From NCBI RefSeq assembly GCF_025602895.1, contig NW_026516501.1:1-29677 (forward strand): DNA of 29,677 nt, in the 5' to 3' direction. The position numbers were made by a program, and so were the translations under genes. Position 1 is the stretch's first letter. Each line of letters starts with the position of its first letter. A model generated the notes under the pieces. It had not been told where the DNA came from and made no database searches. It saw nothing but the letters and a program-made list of their open reading frames with translations. Source of the stretch: Polychytrium aggregatum (taxonomy: Eukaryota; Chytridiomycota; Chytridiomycetes; Polychytriales). Positions 9,514-18,919 of the stretch are shown here, piece by piece.

Positions 9514-12003
9514 ATGACCAGCAAGCTCCTTATCCACCAGCACCAGGACAGACCACCATGGTACATCTCGCCCAGCGACATCACCGACCGCTCAGCCAGC
9601 CCCATCGGCCGTGGTGGGTTTGGTGGGGTGTTCACTGGCAGCTACTTTGGCACCCAAGTCGCCATCAAGCAGCTTCTCGGCGCTCCAAACGACCCCGAGC
9701 TCGCCAGCTACCACCATGAGATCGAGGTTTGGCAGAATCTCAGCCACCCCCACGTCCTCCCACTCCTCGGAGCCTGCGACAAGGGCGACGCCGGCGAAAA
9801 GATCACTCCGTTCATGGTCTCTCCGTTCATGCCAAACGGCACGCTTCGTGACTATGTGGCCAACAACAACATTTCCCTCGAGAAGAAACTCAGTCTCTTG
9901 TACCAGGTTGCAGCGGCCCTGGCCTATCTGCACGCCAGAAGCATCATCCACGGCGACCTCAAGGCAGCCAACGTCCTCTTGGACAAATCCTTCCAGGCCA
10001 TCGTCACCGACTTTGGCTTGTCCAGAACCAAGCACACCTCGGCCTCGATGAACCCCAATCGAAATGGCGGCTCGACCAGTGGCACCGAGGGATACATGGC
10101 TCCCGAGATGCTCGACGATGAGAATCCGACTGGCACCACGATGATGACCGATGTCTATGCCTTCGCCATCACCATGTACGAAGTACTGAACAATGCCGAT
10201 CCGGTTTGGGTTTCCAACGATGGTCAAGCGATGAAAGGCGAAGCTATCAGGGGGTTGGTCTGCAATGGCCAGAGACCCTCCCGATTCGATGGCATCCCCG
10301 ACGACATCTGGTTGCTCGTCGAACAGTGCTGGCACCAAGACCCATCCATGCGTCCCACCTTTGGGGACATCGCGTCGATTCTCGCTCCCTTCGAAGATGT
10401 TACTTCATTCCCGATTCCCGCCGACACCGCCAGCTCTGCGTCGCCACGTCGACTCGAGTCCCCGACTCTGGCCCAGAGACTCACCACCGGCTATGGCCTC
10501 CCGCGGGCAGTGATCATGGGTATCCAGCGGGGTGACGCCGACGCCCATATCACTGCCGCCCACACGGTGTCGGACGGCAAGCCGGCCAACGACCCTGCCT
10601 GGACAACTGCCGCCGAGCTGTATCAGGCAGCCGCCGACAAGGGGAGTGTCGAGGCCGCCTCCGAGCTTGCATGGCTGCATTTCACGGGCATCGGCATCAC
10701 CAAGAGCGACACTGAGGCCTTCGCCTACTGGCAAGTTGTTCATAACAAGGCGAAGGACGCCACCATGAAACCCATTGCCACATTCATGATGGGCTGGTGC
10801 TGCTATCTTGGCCGTGGAACTCGCCAAGACGAACCCAGGGCCAACCAACTCCTGCGCGAGAGCAAGACTGCCGAGTTTCCGTATGGCGAGAGCTCAATCC
10901 ACGGACTGGAAACGCAATGTTCCTCCTCGACTGCCGCTCGATTCTTCGGCTTGTGCCAACTCGGAACGGAGCACGACTGGTTCTGCAAGCACCTGGCTGC
11001 ACGTTGCTTGATCGGCGGCTTTGGAGCCGACAAAGACCCGCAACTCGCCGTGCGGTTGCTGCAAGTACTTGCGGACCAAGGTCATGCCATCAGTCAGTAT
11101 GCATTTGCTGATTGCTACCTGGGGGGTCTTGGCGTTCCTCAAGATGACGCCAAGGCTGTTGAACTGTATCGCCGAGGTGCAGCTCAAGGTCACTTGTGGT
11201 CGATTCTGAATGTCGGGCTCCGCTATGCGAACAGTCAAGGTGTCACCCAGGACGATGACCAGGCTGTCGAGTGGTATCGCAGGGCTGCCGAGATGGGAAT
11301 GGCGGCTGCACAGAACCAACTGGGGTTTTCCTACTACAACGGCAAAGGTATCACTCAAGACTATGCCCAGGCTTTTGAATGGTACACAAAAGCTGCTAAT
11401 CAGGGGCATACAGATGCCCAGTGCAATCTCGGTAGCTGCTACTACCACGGACATGGTGCCGTCCAGGACTATGCCAAGGCTGTCGAGTGGTTCACCAAAT
11501 CTGCTGATCAGGGCAATGTATGGGGTCAATGCAACCTCGGCAATTGCTTCTACCACGGGCATGGTGTCGTCCAAGACCATGCCAAAGCTGTCGAGTGGCT
11601 CACCAAGGCCGCCAATCAGGGGAATGCAATAGCCCAAACCGGTCTTGGTAACTGCTACCGTGATGGCGAAGGAGTAATCCAGGATTATACAAAGGCCGTT
11701 GAATGGTTCACCAGGGCTGCCGATCAGGGAAATGCAGTTGCTCAGAACAATCTCGGTAACTGCTATTACAAAGGTGAAGGTGTCGCCCAGGACTATGCCA
11801 AGACTCTCGAGTGGTTCACCAAGGCTGCGAATCAAGGAAATGCAGTTGCTCAGAACAACCTTGGTAACTTCTATCACAATGGCAGAGGTGTCACCAAGAG
11901 CATCGAGACTGCCCGACACTGGTACCGTAAAGCGGCTGACCAGGGTAACATAACCGCCCAAAACAACCTCGCCAAACTAGGCGGGGGCTGCAATATCCAG
12001 TGA
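9514..12003 (+). CDS. TKL-type protein kinase with C-terminal Sel1 repeats
   Basis: This is an intronless 829-residue protein. Kinase domain, about residues 26-295: glycine loop GRGGFGGV (32-39), VAIK with K52, an alphaC glutamate near 69-71, catalytic loop HGDLKAAN (146-153, D148), DFG (166-168), APE (196-198). All core catalytic residues are present, so it should be active. HRD is HGD, making it a non-RD kinase, as in many fungal TKL kinases and several plant and animal immune kinases. A linker (about 296-460) leads into some ten Sel1-like repeats (about 465-820) with patterns such as AVEWFTKAANQGNAVAQNNLGNCYY and GxGVxQDYAKA. Sel1 arrays are protein-interaction solenoids. The start at 9514 was chosen because the frame upstream runs through the promoter of the divergent TIR gene; the kinase-proximal DRPPWYISPSDI segment follows it. 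The last repeats are nearly identical to each other, indicating recent expansion. Confidence 0.92.
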   Translation: MTSKLLIHQHQDRPPWYISPSDITDRSASPIGRGGFGGVFTGSYFGTQVAIKQLLGAPNDPELASYHHEIEVWQNLSHPHVLPLLGACDKGDAGEKITPFMVSPFMPNGTLRDYVANNNISLEKKLSLLYQVAAALAYLHARSIIHGDLKAANVLLDKSFQAIVTDFGLSRTKHTSASMNPNRNGGSTSGTEGYMAPEMLDDENPTGTTMMTDVYAFAITMYEVLNNADPVWVSNDGQAMKGEAIRGLVCNGQRPSRFDGIPDDIWLLVEQCWHQDPSMRPTFGDIASILAPFEDVTSFPIPADTASSASPRRLESPTLAQRLTTGYGLPRAVIMGIQRGDADAHITAAHTVSDGKPANDPAWTTAAELYQAAADKGSVEAASELAWLHFTGIGITKSDTEAFAYWQVVHNKAKDATMKPIATFMMGWCCYLGRGTRQDEPRANQLLRESKTAEFPYGESSIHGLETQCSSSTAARFFGLCQLGTEHDWFCKHLAARCLIGGFGADKDPQLAVRLLQVLADQGHAISQYAFADCYLGGLGVPQDDAKAVELYRRGAAQGHLWSILNVGLRYANSQGVTQDDDQAVEWYRRAAEMGMAAAQNQLGFSYYNGKGITQDYAQAFEWYTKAANQGHTDAQCNLGSCYYHGHGAVQDYAKAVEWFTKSADQGNVWGQCNLGNCFYHGHGVVQDHAKAVEWLTKAANQGNAIAQTGLGNCYRDGEGVIQDYTKAVEWFTRAADQGNAVAQNNLGNCYYKGEGVAQDYAKTLEWFTKAANQGNAVAQNNLGNFYHNGRGVTKSIETARHWYRKAADQGNITAQNNLAKLGGGCNIQ

Positions 12004-12382
12004 CCCCCCTCTATATTCTCAATGTATTGCACCGCCGTTGCTGCGATTTGTATCCGTTTACGAGAGGTGTATTGATCCAAGGCAAATGGTCATCAGTACC
12101 ACGCGATACCCGGCAATGGATGAACTAAAGTAAGCAAGCAAGCTCGTGCACCCTGTTGCGGCTCTCACGGGCTCTCCACCCTACACGACGAACAATGCCG
12201 AGCTTGTGGATCCCAAGTTATTCGATGTTTCTTTTGGTTGATGAACACCATCAGTTGTTATGGGTAGCATTGTGTGTATACTTGTATGCGTTGAGTTTGA
12301 AAAACATCATCAATCAGCCGATATTGACCGATCGTAGCCACTCTGCAAGTCCATTGATTGGTATCTTGGTGTCTGGGCTGTG
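12004..12382. other. 3' flank of the kinase gene
   Basis: This is AT-richer DNA following the kinase stop. No open frame with domain content is present in either strand. It probably contains the kinase 3' UTR; I see no clear polyadenylation hexamer. Confidence 0.4.
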
Positions 12383-12596
12383 TTCGAATGAGTGCTGGGC
12401 GATATCGGGCATCGACGAGGTTGTTCTGACTTCAGTTTGGCTTTGGTGGGTGGCAGATGATGCTGTGATTGAAGCAGGCTCGTTCATGCTGGCCATATTG
12501 ACGGAGACAGGAAGGAAGTGGGTGATGGCCATGGCGATGGACAGGAGTCAGAGGGACGAGGTGGAGAAGCAACCCAAGCACTGGCAACCCAAGTAC
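12383..12596. repeat. Dispersed direct repeat, copy B
   Basis: This is the partner of 4545-4756 in the same orientation. It shares the GCTGGGCGATATCGGGCATC block, the GGCTTTGGTGGGTGGCAGAT block and the GACGGAGACAGGAAGGA block. It ends in a short internal near-duplication (ACTGGCAACCCAAGT). It lies between the kinase-Sel1 gene and the helicase relic. Confidence 0.8.
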
Positions 12597-12674
12597 TGGC
12601 ACCCAACCCTTGGCAATTGAAAGCACACCACAGCACACATGCATTGATGCTTTCAGTGATGTTCCGCATATTTT

Positions 12675-13028
12675 GTGAGGTCGCTCAGCCGCAAGGACAC
12701 CCTGCTCCCGTTCAAATGCGGCACTGCCATTGAGTTCCCACCGGATGATCCGACGAGCCCGCTTGGACGACGTTTGCTCGCTGCCATCGACTACGAATAC
12801 CACGAACGAGCAATGAGACCCGCCACTCCCACTCACACTGAGGTGATGGACATGATCCGATCCATCATGAAGACTCGCGAGGATCAGACCGACATCATGC
12901 CGGACTTTGGTTCCCTTGGCATCCCTGGTGGCCATCCAAATCGAGCCCAAATGGAAGCTCATCTTGGCCACCAACCACATCCCAAACATTGTCTTCACCT
13001 CCGACCCGAGCCATGCCACTTTCAGACG

Positions 13029-13115
<87 letters not shown>

Positions 13116-13482
13116 TTTCCCACCAGTTTGTTCAGAAGAAACCAGGACTCATCCTGGGCCCAACCAACTTCCAGTGACAGCTCCCTGGAATCAAATCCCC
13201 ACGGATGCATGGGAGTGTACATTCATCGGTGAGCTGATCCGACGATTTCCAAATGCATTTGATCCCGGCAGACCCATCGACTCTGAAGTCTTCATTCCCA
13301 GCGAGGTCCAGGCATTCACACACTCCAGCATCACCAACCAGGACTACATGGCCTCAGTACACCATCACACGATTGGAAAGCTCCACCCAGACGTCTTGAA
13401 GAGCTCACTCACCGCCAAGAACCTCAGAGTCCATGACGGTGCTGCCATTGTGGCCATCGCAGGTCCCAAGGCGATCGAGTGA
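12675..13482 (+). pseudogene. Relic of a D5/P4-type (SF3) helicase
   Basis: The frame beginning at 12907 contains KWKLILATNHIPNI followed, 13 residues on, by FRRIIII. This is the pattern of SF3 helicases of the D5/phage-P4 primase type: sensor-1 motif (K.iLatNh.P) and then the arginine finger (RRi.iiPF). The segment after the microsatellite in the same frame ends with FIPSEVQAFTHSSITNQDYM, resembling the pe.V..at.ey...D stretch that follows the helicase core. The gene is broken: a Walker A/B region is not visible upstream, the preceding open frame (12675-12920) is in a different register, and 28 CAT units sit exactly in the RRIIII segment, reading as a run of isoleucine. I infer a decayed insertion from a virus-like or plasmid-like replicon of unknown host range. 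It could instead be a domesticated gene fragment. Confidence 0.5.
13029..13112. repeat. (CAT)28 microsatellite
   Basis: There are twenty-eight uninterrupted CAT triplets (84 nt). It reads as poly-His, poly-Ile or poly-Ser on the plus strand and poly-Met or poly-Asp on the minus strand. It lies inside the helicase relic at the RRIIII codons, where a few ATC/ATT isoleucine codons could have seeded the expansion. Confidence 0.97.
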
Positions 13483-13586
13483 TGGCTGAACACTGCTCCA
13501 TGAGTCGTGTGCTGCATGGTCCGTGTAGTAGATTGAATAGTGGCTGTTGGGGGTGTGCATCCGTCAAGACTCGAGCACAGAGGGAG

Positions 13587-13658
13587 TGGGAACTGGACTG
13601 GGACACCGAGTGGGAGCTGGACTGGGACACCGAGTGGGAACTGGACTGGGAAACCGAG
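13587..13658. repeat. 24-bp tandem repeat, three copies
   Basis: There are three consecutive copies of a 24-bp unit starting TGGGAACTGGACTGGGACAC, with two substitutions (one in copy 2, one in copy 3). The period is a multiple of three, so frames stay open through it, but no gene is otherwise supported. Confidence 0.92.
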
Positions 13659-13823
13659 GGTCAAGAGCGAAGCCAAGGACGTATGATGGATTCAAGAACA
13701 AGGATGCAAAGGAAAACAGGTGGCAAGACGAAGACCGAACACAAAATGTGACGACTCGTCCAGTGACCGACCGTGGGCATGAGGATGGCATGCACAGGAG
13801 CAGCAGATTGGCCGGATGTGGGT

Positions 13824-13900
13824 GATTGCTGGGTGATTGCTGGGTGATTGCTGGGTGATTGCTGGGTGATTGCTGGGTGATTGCTGGGTGATTGCTGGGT
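13824..13900. repeat. 11-bp minisatellite, unit GATTGCTGGGT
   Basis: There are seven perfect head-to-tail copies. The array is followed at about 13917-13998 by a looser set of roughly 25-bp repeats built on CAAGTGCTGGATGA(C/T)TTGT. Both arrays fill the space just upstream of the tRNA-Tyr gene. Confidence 0.93.
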
Positions 13901-14060
13901 GGATGTTGGACGTTGCTGGATGGATTGTTCAAGTCAAGTGCTGGATGACTTGTTCAAGTCAAGTGCTGGATGATTTGTCAAGTCGACTGCTGGATGATTT
14001 GTCGGATGATGATTCAATCAAGCCCCAGTCATATATGCTATGCGGTGTAACATCCACCAA

Positions 14061-14144
14061 CCGACGATAGCTCAGTTGGTAGTAGCATCAGACTGTAGTG
14101 AACGAGCAATCTGAGGGTCCCCGGTTCGACTCCGGGTCGTCGGA
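14061..14144 (+). tRNA. tRNA-Tyr (anticodon GTA) with 10-nt intron
   Basis: Acceptor stem CCGACGA (14061-14067) pairs with TCGTCGG (14137-14143), and A14144 is the discriminator. Anticodon stem TCAGA/TCTGA encloses CTGTAG, then a 10-nt intron (14099-14108, TGAACGAGCA) at the canonical position after base 37, then A38. The anticodon GTA lies at 14095-14097. The T arm GGTTCGACTCC is intact. An intron in tRNA-Tyr is typical of eukaryotes. The D loop is one base longer than common. Confidence 0.95.
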
Positions 14145-14149
14145 TTCCA

Positions 14150-14222
14150 GCCTTCTTGGCTCAGTTGGCAGAGCGTCTGCCTAGTAAGCAGAAGGTCACC
14201 AGTTCAATTCTGGTAGAAGGCA
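14150..14222 (+). tRNA. tRNA-Thr (anticodon AGT)
   Basis: Acceptor stem GCCTTCT (14150-14156) pairs with AGAAGGC (14215-14221), and A14222 is the discriminator. Anticodon stem TCTGC/GCAGA encloses CTAGTAA, with anticodon AGT (read as IGU) at 14183-14185. The gene starts only 5 nt after tRNA-Tyr, so the two may be co-transcribed. A five-T run at 14227-14231 can serve as the pol III terminator. Confidence 0.95.
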
Positions 14223-15043
14223 TTCCTTTTTCTTTCCCTGCTCCTGTTCCTGTTCCTGTTCTTGTTGCATCTCGCTCTCTTCTTTGTTGTTGCTGATGCT
14301 GCTTCTGCTCGGTGCTGCTGCCTCACCCCATCGTTGCTGTTGCGGTTTCCATGGTGCGTTTGTTGCATGGTGCGTCTGTTGCGCTGATCAACTCGCACTG
14401 TGTTGCTGTGCTCAATCCCCATCGTGTGTTGCGCTTCTGTCCACTTGCATCCATATCGTCGTGCCCGTGCATTTTGTTCGCCTCAGTGTATTTCCCCACT
14501 CATTCCATCCGCCTGCGCATACTCTCGTCTCGCCAAATCCTTGCTCACCATCTGTCGGTGCATGTACTCGTCCTGGTCGCCGTCGCGCAGCACCTGTCTC
14601 GAGCCTGTTTGCTCTCTTGTTTCTTGCATCTCTTCGCCATTCCACGTTCTTCTGGCCCTCCTCATTCCTCCAGTTTTCCTCATTCTCCTCGTCTTCATCG
14701 TCCTTGCATCCCCGGCGCGAGTGGGTCGCCATGATCTCTTTGGCTTGTGCCAGCGCGTCATTGCTCAATGCGCCTCATCCTTTCTTCGGCCTGTTCTCGG
14801 TCGGGCGCTGAGCTCTGCTTCCGTCTTGGCCATCGCTGACTCCGATCACCCCGTCCTTTTTGATCCCACTTGGGCTGGTATGTCCAATCCCAGCTCGCCG
14901 TGTCCCTCGCCGGCTAGCTCTCTCCCTGCCCCGATTTCGCTGTTCCGATCCGGGCGAACCTCAGCGCCCGTCTGCGGGATCTGTCGCACTCCTCGATCTA
15001 GCTCCTTGCGGCTCACCCCTCCAGCTTTGATTCCCTCAGCATC
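14223..15043. other. Pyrimidine-rich region upstream of CMC1
   Basis: It is strongly C/T-rich on the plus strand. Several long overlapping frames are by-products of this bias and encode only Ser/Leu/Cys/Pro-rich strings. It probably contains the promoter and 5' UTR of the CMC1-like gene. No other feature is supported. Confidence 0.45.
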
Positions 15044-15465
15044 ATGAAGATCGTTACCTTGAACCAGTCTGAAGAGGAGCTTGCCTTCCGGCAGATGAAA
15101 AAGGCTGCAATGATCAACTGCGACGATCATGTTAAGGGTAGGCTACTCCCGTCCGCCCTCTTCTCTACTCCCGTTCCTTCCGTCGCCATCCACTCTTGCA
15201 CAGCTTTCACGGATCTTTGCTATCCTCCCGGCGAGGTTGCTCACATCTTGGGTACTCCTCCCTCCCCTCCCTTCGCGACCGAACAGCGTTTGTCGAATGC
15301 TCCCGCAGTGGCACCTGGTCGGTTCTGTTCAAGTGCCAAGACCTCAACAAGAAGATGAATGACTGTCTGAAGCAGTTCACCACCGACTCCCATCGTGATC
15401 GCATCCGAGACCAGTGTCTGCACGAGAAGATCGAGCGATACAAGGCCGAGGGCAAGCTGTCGTGA
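15044..15465 (+). CDS. CMC1: COX assembly mitochondrial protein, CMC1-like (twin CX9C)
   Basis: Exon 1 is 15044-15137, the intron 15138-15286 (149 nt, AAGG|GTAGGC..GAACAG), and exon 2 15287-15465. The product is 90 residues, near the family's usual length. Splicing creates a perfect twin CX9C motif: C26-X9-C36, whose two cysteines lie in different exons, and C48-X9-C58. These form the two disulfides of a helical hairpin after import into the intermembrane space through Mia40/Erv1. Cmc1 assists cytochrome c oxidase assembly by stabilising newly made Cox1 and helping copper delivery. SEEELAFRQMKKAA before the first cysteine and KMNDCLKQF near the fourth resemble Cmc1 rather than Cmc2 or Cox17 (no CC copper pair). 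The correct motif spacing across the junction strongly supports the intron. Confidence 0.88.
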
Positions 15466-16158
15466 GCCCTCGATTCTCGATCCCAGAGCCCAATGCTGCC
15501 ACCTTGACCAGCCCTGGTTGCTCTTTTGCACCGACGAATCTCTGTGTCCTCCGTGATGCCTGCGGACCAACGGACGGAAATGCATGGATGGATAGATGGA
15601 CAGACAGACAGACGGACCGGACCGATGAAGGAGCCGACATTCCAAAGGATCGTTTGCGAGCCAAGATGCTGTCAGAGTTTATCAATGCGCCGATGGAATA
15701 TACTGTTCGCCACTCGCAATGGGACCCAGCCACTTCAGCTGCGACACTTGCCAGTGACGCCGGGAAAGAGGGACCCACTATTTCACAGGGCTGTGTTGTA
15801 TTCGAGATGAGATCGTTGGTACCAACTGGGGAGCTCTGCCAACGTGCAAATCGTCTCATTTGCCGCCGCATCAGTCCGATTCCATTTCACGAGTCATCAC
15901 AACAGCACGAGCAAAGGGTTGGTTACCGGCAAGTCAAGGCGGAATATGAGGGCTACAAGTAAGAGTTGGAACAGACAAAAACGCTTGTGGAAGAGTGAAG
16001 CTCGAATTGGGATGGAGGAGGCAGCTTGAGATTGTGATTGCGGGTCCGAGGATGAAGTGAGAGGGGGGGGATTGGAGAACAGCAGCAAGCCACTCCATTT
16101 CACCGCGATCGACGTTCAGATCGATGTTCAGGTCAATGTTCAGATTGGTGTCGGCTGT
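15466..16158. other. Intergenic space between convergent genes
   Basis: This contains the 3' flanks of the CMC1-like gene (plus) and the sphingosine-1-phosphate lyase gene (minus). A short (GACA)-type microsatellite lies near 15597-15612 and a G8 run near 16063-16070. An open plus-strand frame (to 15962) has no recognisable content. Confidence 0.4.
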
Positions 16159-18919
16159 CTAGGCCTTGGTGAGGCTATCGAGGAAGCCCTTGCAGATGTC
16201 GCTGACGACCGTTCGGTCGGGAACGGTAGCCGCGGAGCCATATATGGCTGCGATCTCTCCGTTGCCGGCCTCGGGATTCTTTTCCAGGATGTCGATGACC
16301 TCGCGGATGTCCTTGAGCAATGTGGCTACGGTTTCATCCGTGGTCAGGAGAGTGCAGGCAATATGGATAGCCTTGGGGAACTGCAGGACCGTGAGGTGCC
16401 ATCCTCGCTTCGAGAGAAGGTCGGCGACGCCATAGATACTGAGCTTGGTATCGTCCGCGCTCTGGAAGGCAACGACCGAGGAGTAGGGTGTGCCCATGAC
16501 CTGGAGCAGGGGGATGCTGCGGATGCCATCGGCGATCTTGTGAGCGTTACCGACGATCTGCTTGGTCGCCTCAATATAACCGCGCTCGCCAAGGCTGAGC
16601 AGCGTCGTCCAACAACAGGCAATGAGAGAGCCGGCTCGGGAGCCAGCCGTCGAAGGAGAAGCATAGATGCCACCTGAACGTTGGCCATTAACAACGCAGC
16701 ATTCTTGTCAGCAAATGGTGATTCAGCAGCAAAGCTTGTGGCAGCTGCGCTCTTATCGCATCGAAAGTTGTGCCCGTCGCCAGCCAAGACTCGCCGATAC
16801 AAGCCCATGCCGTTGGGGGTAGATAGGGCTAAAGTACACCGTTCATGATGCCATAACAAGCATCGACTTACCGGGCCACTCTGTCTGGAAAAAGTACTGG
16901 TAGTTGCGAATCTCCTTGGAGCGGTACATGAGGACGCTGGTTCCCTTTGGAGCGAATCCATATTTGTGCGTGTCGCACGAAATCGAAGTCACCTGGGGCA
17001 CTCGAAAGTCGATCAGGTACGGCACTGGGAGACCGGCCTTTTCCAGGTGGGTGGTCAGGAAACTGCCGAGACAGTTGTCGACGTGGAAGGGCACTTTGTG
17101 CTTCTCTGCGAGCCGACCAAGGGCGGGAATGTCATCCATGGTGCCGTAAGGATAGTTTGGAGTCGATCCGGCAATCTGCGGCAGAGCGAAAATGAGCCGA
17201 GCGAGCTTGTTAGGCATGCATCTGGGGGAATATCAATCGCCAGGGCAACGAGGCCTGAGATGTTCCTGAGAGGGGTATTGGAATGAGCCTCACCATGATG
17301 GTGTTTCGGTTGATGGCACGATCCATCTTGCGAACATCGACTTGGAAGGTGACTGGGTCGACTGGGATGTGGATGATCCTGACACCAAAGTATTGGGCAG
17401 CCTTGTCGAAAGCGACGTGGATTGTCACAGGAACGACCCTGAGGGATTCAACAAAGTGAGCTCGATGGTTGAAGCAGATTGTTGCACAGCAATTCAAGGG
17501 CAACAGCCACTGTGGGCCACAGACAGTCGAGCCCGTCATAGGTCGAACATCATAGCCCGCCAAGCATTTCAAAACTCCACAAGCGGCCCCCAAGTCGGCA
17601 GAAACACCACCAGCGGACCATTTTTTTGACTCACATTTCGGGCTCTGTAACTCCGCGCAGCTCCCGGGCCATGTCACGGTAGGTCTTGACGGCCATGAGA
17701 AGACTCTCGGTGCCGCCAGAGGTCACGCTTCCGCATGCCTCGGCCGGAGCATGGTGCATGTTCAGGACCATGGCAATGACCTCGGCCTCCATCTTGCGGA
17801 CGCTTGGGAAGACTTCCGGGTGAAGGGGCTGAGTGTTGCGATATGTGATGGGTATGGAAGAGGATCGGTGTTACTATCCCGCCCAGCCCTGCCCAGCCGA
17901 GCCGGCCCGCCCTGTTTGTTGCCCGGTTAGCTGTCAGCGAATCGAGTTGGGTTATGGTAAAGAGACTCACGTTGGCCAGCCCAAACATCCCGTACGTTTC
18001 GGTTGTGAGCTGATTGAGCGACTCGACCGAGTGGTAGATGGCGCCGGATATCTTGCCGGACTTCCACTCATCGCTTTCCAGGCCCTTGTAGCGCCTGAGT
18101 TCGCCTCGGAGCACCCCGTCAGTCAAGCCCTCGGTCGGAAGTGTGAGGTACTTGACCTCACCAGGGACGTCGGGTGCATTCTTGCTCTCGATTGACTTGA
18201 CAGCCTTCTCGATTTCCTTCTTGATCTTTGCATCCACGCCCGGGACAGTGGCTCGGATGATCTTGATCGACCACTGAAGCCCCACATTCCAACAAGGTTA
18301 GCGTCGTATACCCGTATGCGAGCAGCTTTGAATGATTGTTTCTCCGTGCACTCGCTCTTGTCGACGAATCAGTCGATGCCATATTCACGTCCGGTGGCTT
18401 CGAGTTGTCGGCCATCCAGCGATGCGCAGAATCGCATCCGCCAGAGATCGAGCCAGGCCCGGTCTGCGTACCTTTATGAGTTCCTTGGAAAACTGCTGCC
18501 ACGAGGCCGAGACACCGCGGACAAAGACCAGCCGGTACGCTTGGCGGGCAGCCTGGTGCAGGAACACCACCAGAAGAATGTTTTTGAGCAGGCTCAAACG
18601 GGGATTGTTGAGTGCGTCCAGCACTGCAGCTGAGGCCCTCGTGACGACCTGGGTTGGTTCGGACTGCAAGTGGATCCGAGTTGGCCGGGGTTGAGACAAG
18701 ACAGGGAGCTGTTACAACACGAGTTGACGAGGCGTCTCCGGGCTTGTTTTATTCCTGCCGTGCCGTTGCCGAGCAGACCTGCCAATGCCGCATCATCGGA
18801 TCTGCCCGTTGCAGGCGGATGCGGCTACAACGCCGTGCAAACGCTGTGCAGCATCGAATACCATCGAGCAACACTCGGCCGAGAGGGACGTTCCTCCATG
18901 CAAAGCATGCCCTTACCAT
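16159..18919 (-). CDS. DPL1: Sphingosine-1-phosphate lyase
   Basis: This PLP enzyme of the ER membrane cleaves phosphorylated sphingoid bases to a fatty aldehyde and phosphoethanolamine, the exit step of sphingolipid breakdown. Exons: 18919-18917 (start, tentative), 18708-18472, 18273-17971, 17828-17635, 17438-17294, 17175-16872, 16673-16159; all introns are GT..AG, 118-208 nt, with matching phases. This gives 566 residues; human SGPL1 has 568. Visible hallmarks: an N-terminal hydrophobic segment ([15 protein letters not shown]), [30 protein letters not shown] (PLP phosphate site), [12 protein letters not shown] with the PLP-binding lysine K365, [14 protein letters not shown], and a C-terminal [14 protein letters not shown]. 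The start is uncertain: the frame upstream of 18708 is closed by TAA, and the only tidy solution is an ATG followed at once by a GTAAGG donor at 18916. It converges with CMC1 and diverges from the F-box gene. Confidence 0.9.

Noticed and set aside
10894..11961. 355-codon minus-strand frame opposite the Sel1 array
   Set aside because: It is an antisense shadow of a periodic coding array; the plus strand reads clear Sel1 repeats continuous with the kinase.
12432..13116. Minus-strand frames with runs of 28 Met or Asp
   Set aside because: They are translations of the CAT microsatellite; flanking residues show no domain, while the plus strand carries helicase motifs.
13824..13900. Possible CRISPR-like array
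   Set aside because: The repeats are contiguous 11-mers without spacers in a eukaryotic context; it is a minisatellite. The same applies to the other arrays.
15414..15962. Plus-strand frame overlapping the end of CMC1
   Set aside because: It overlaps the confirmed twin-CX9C exon in another register and has no domain.
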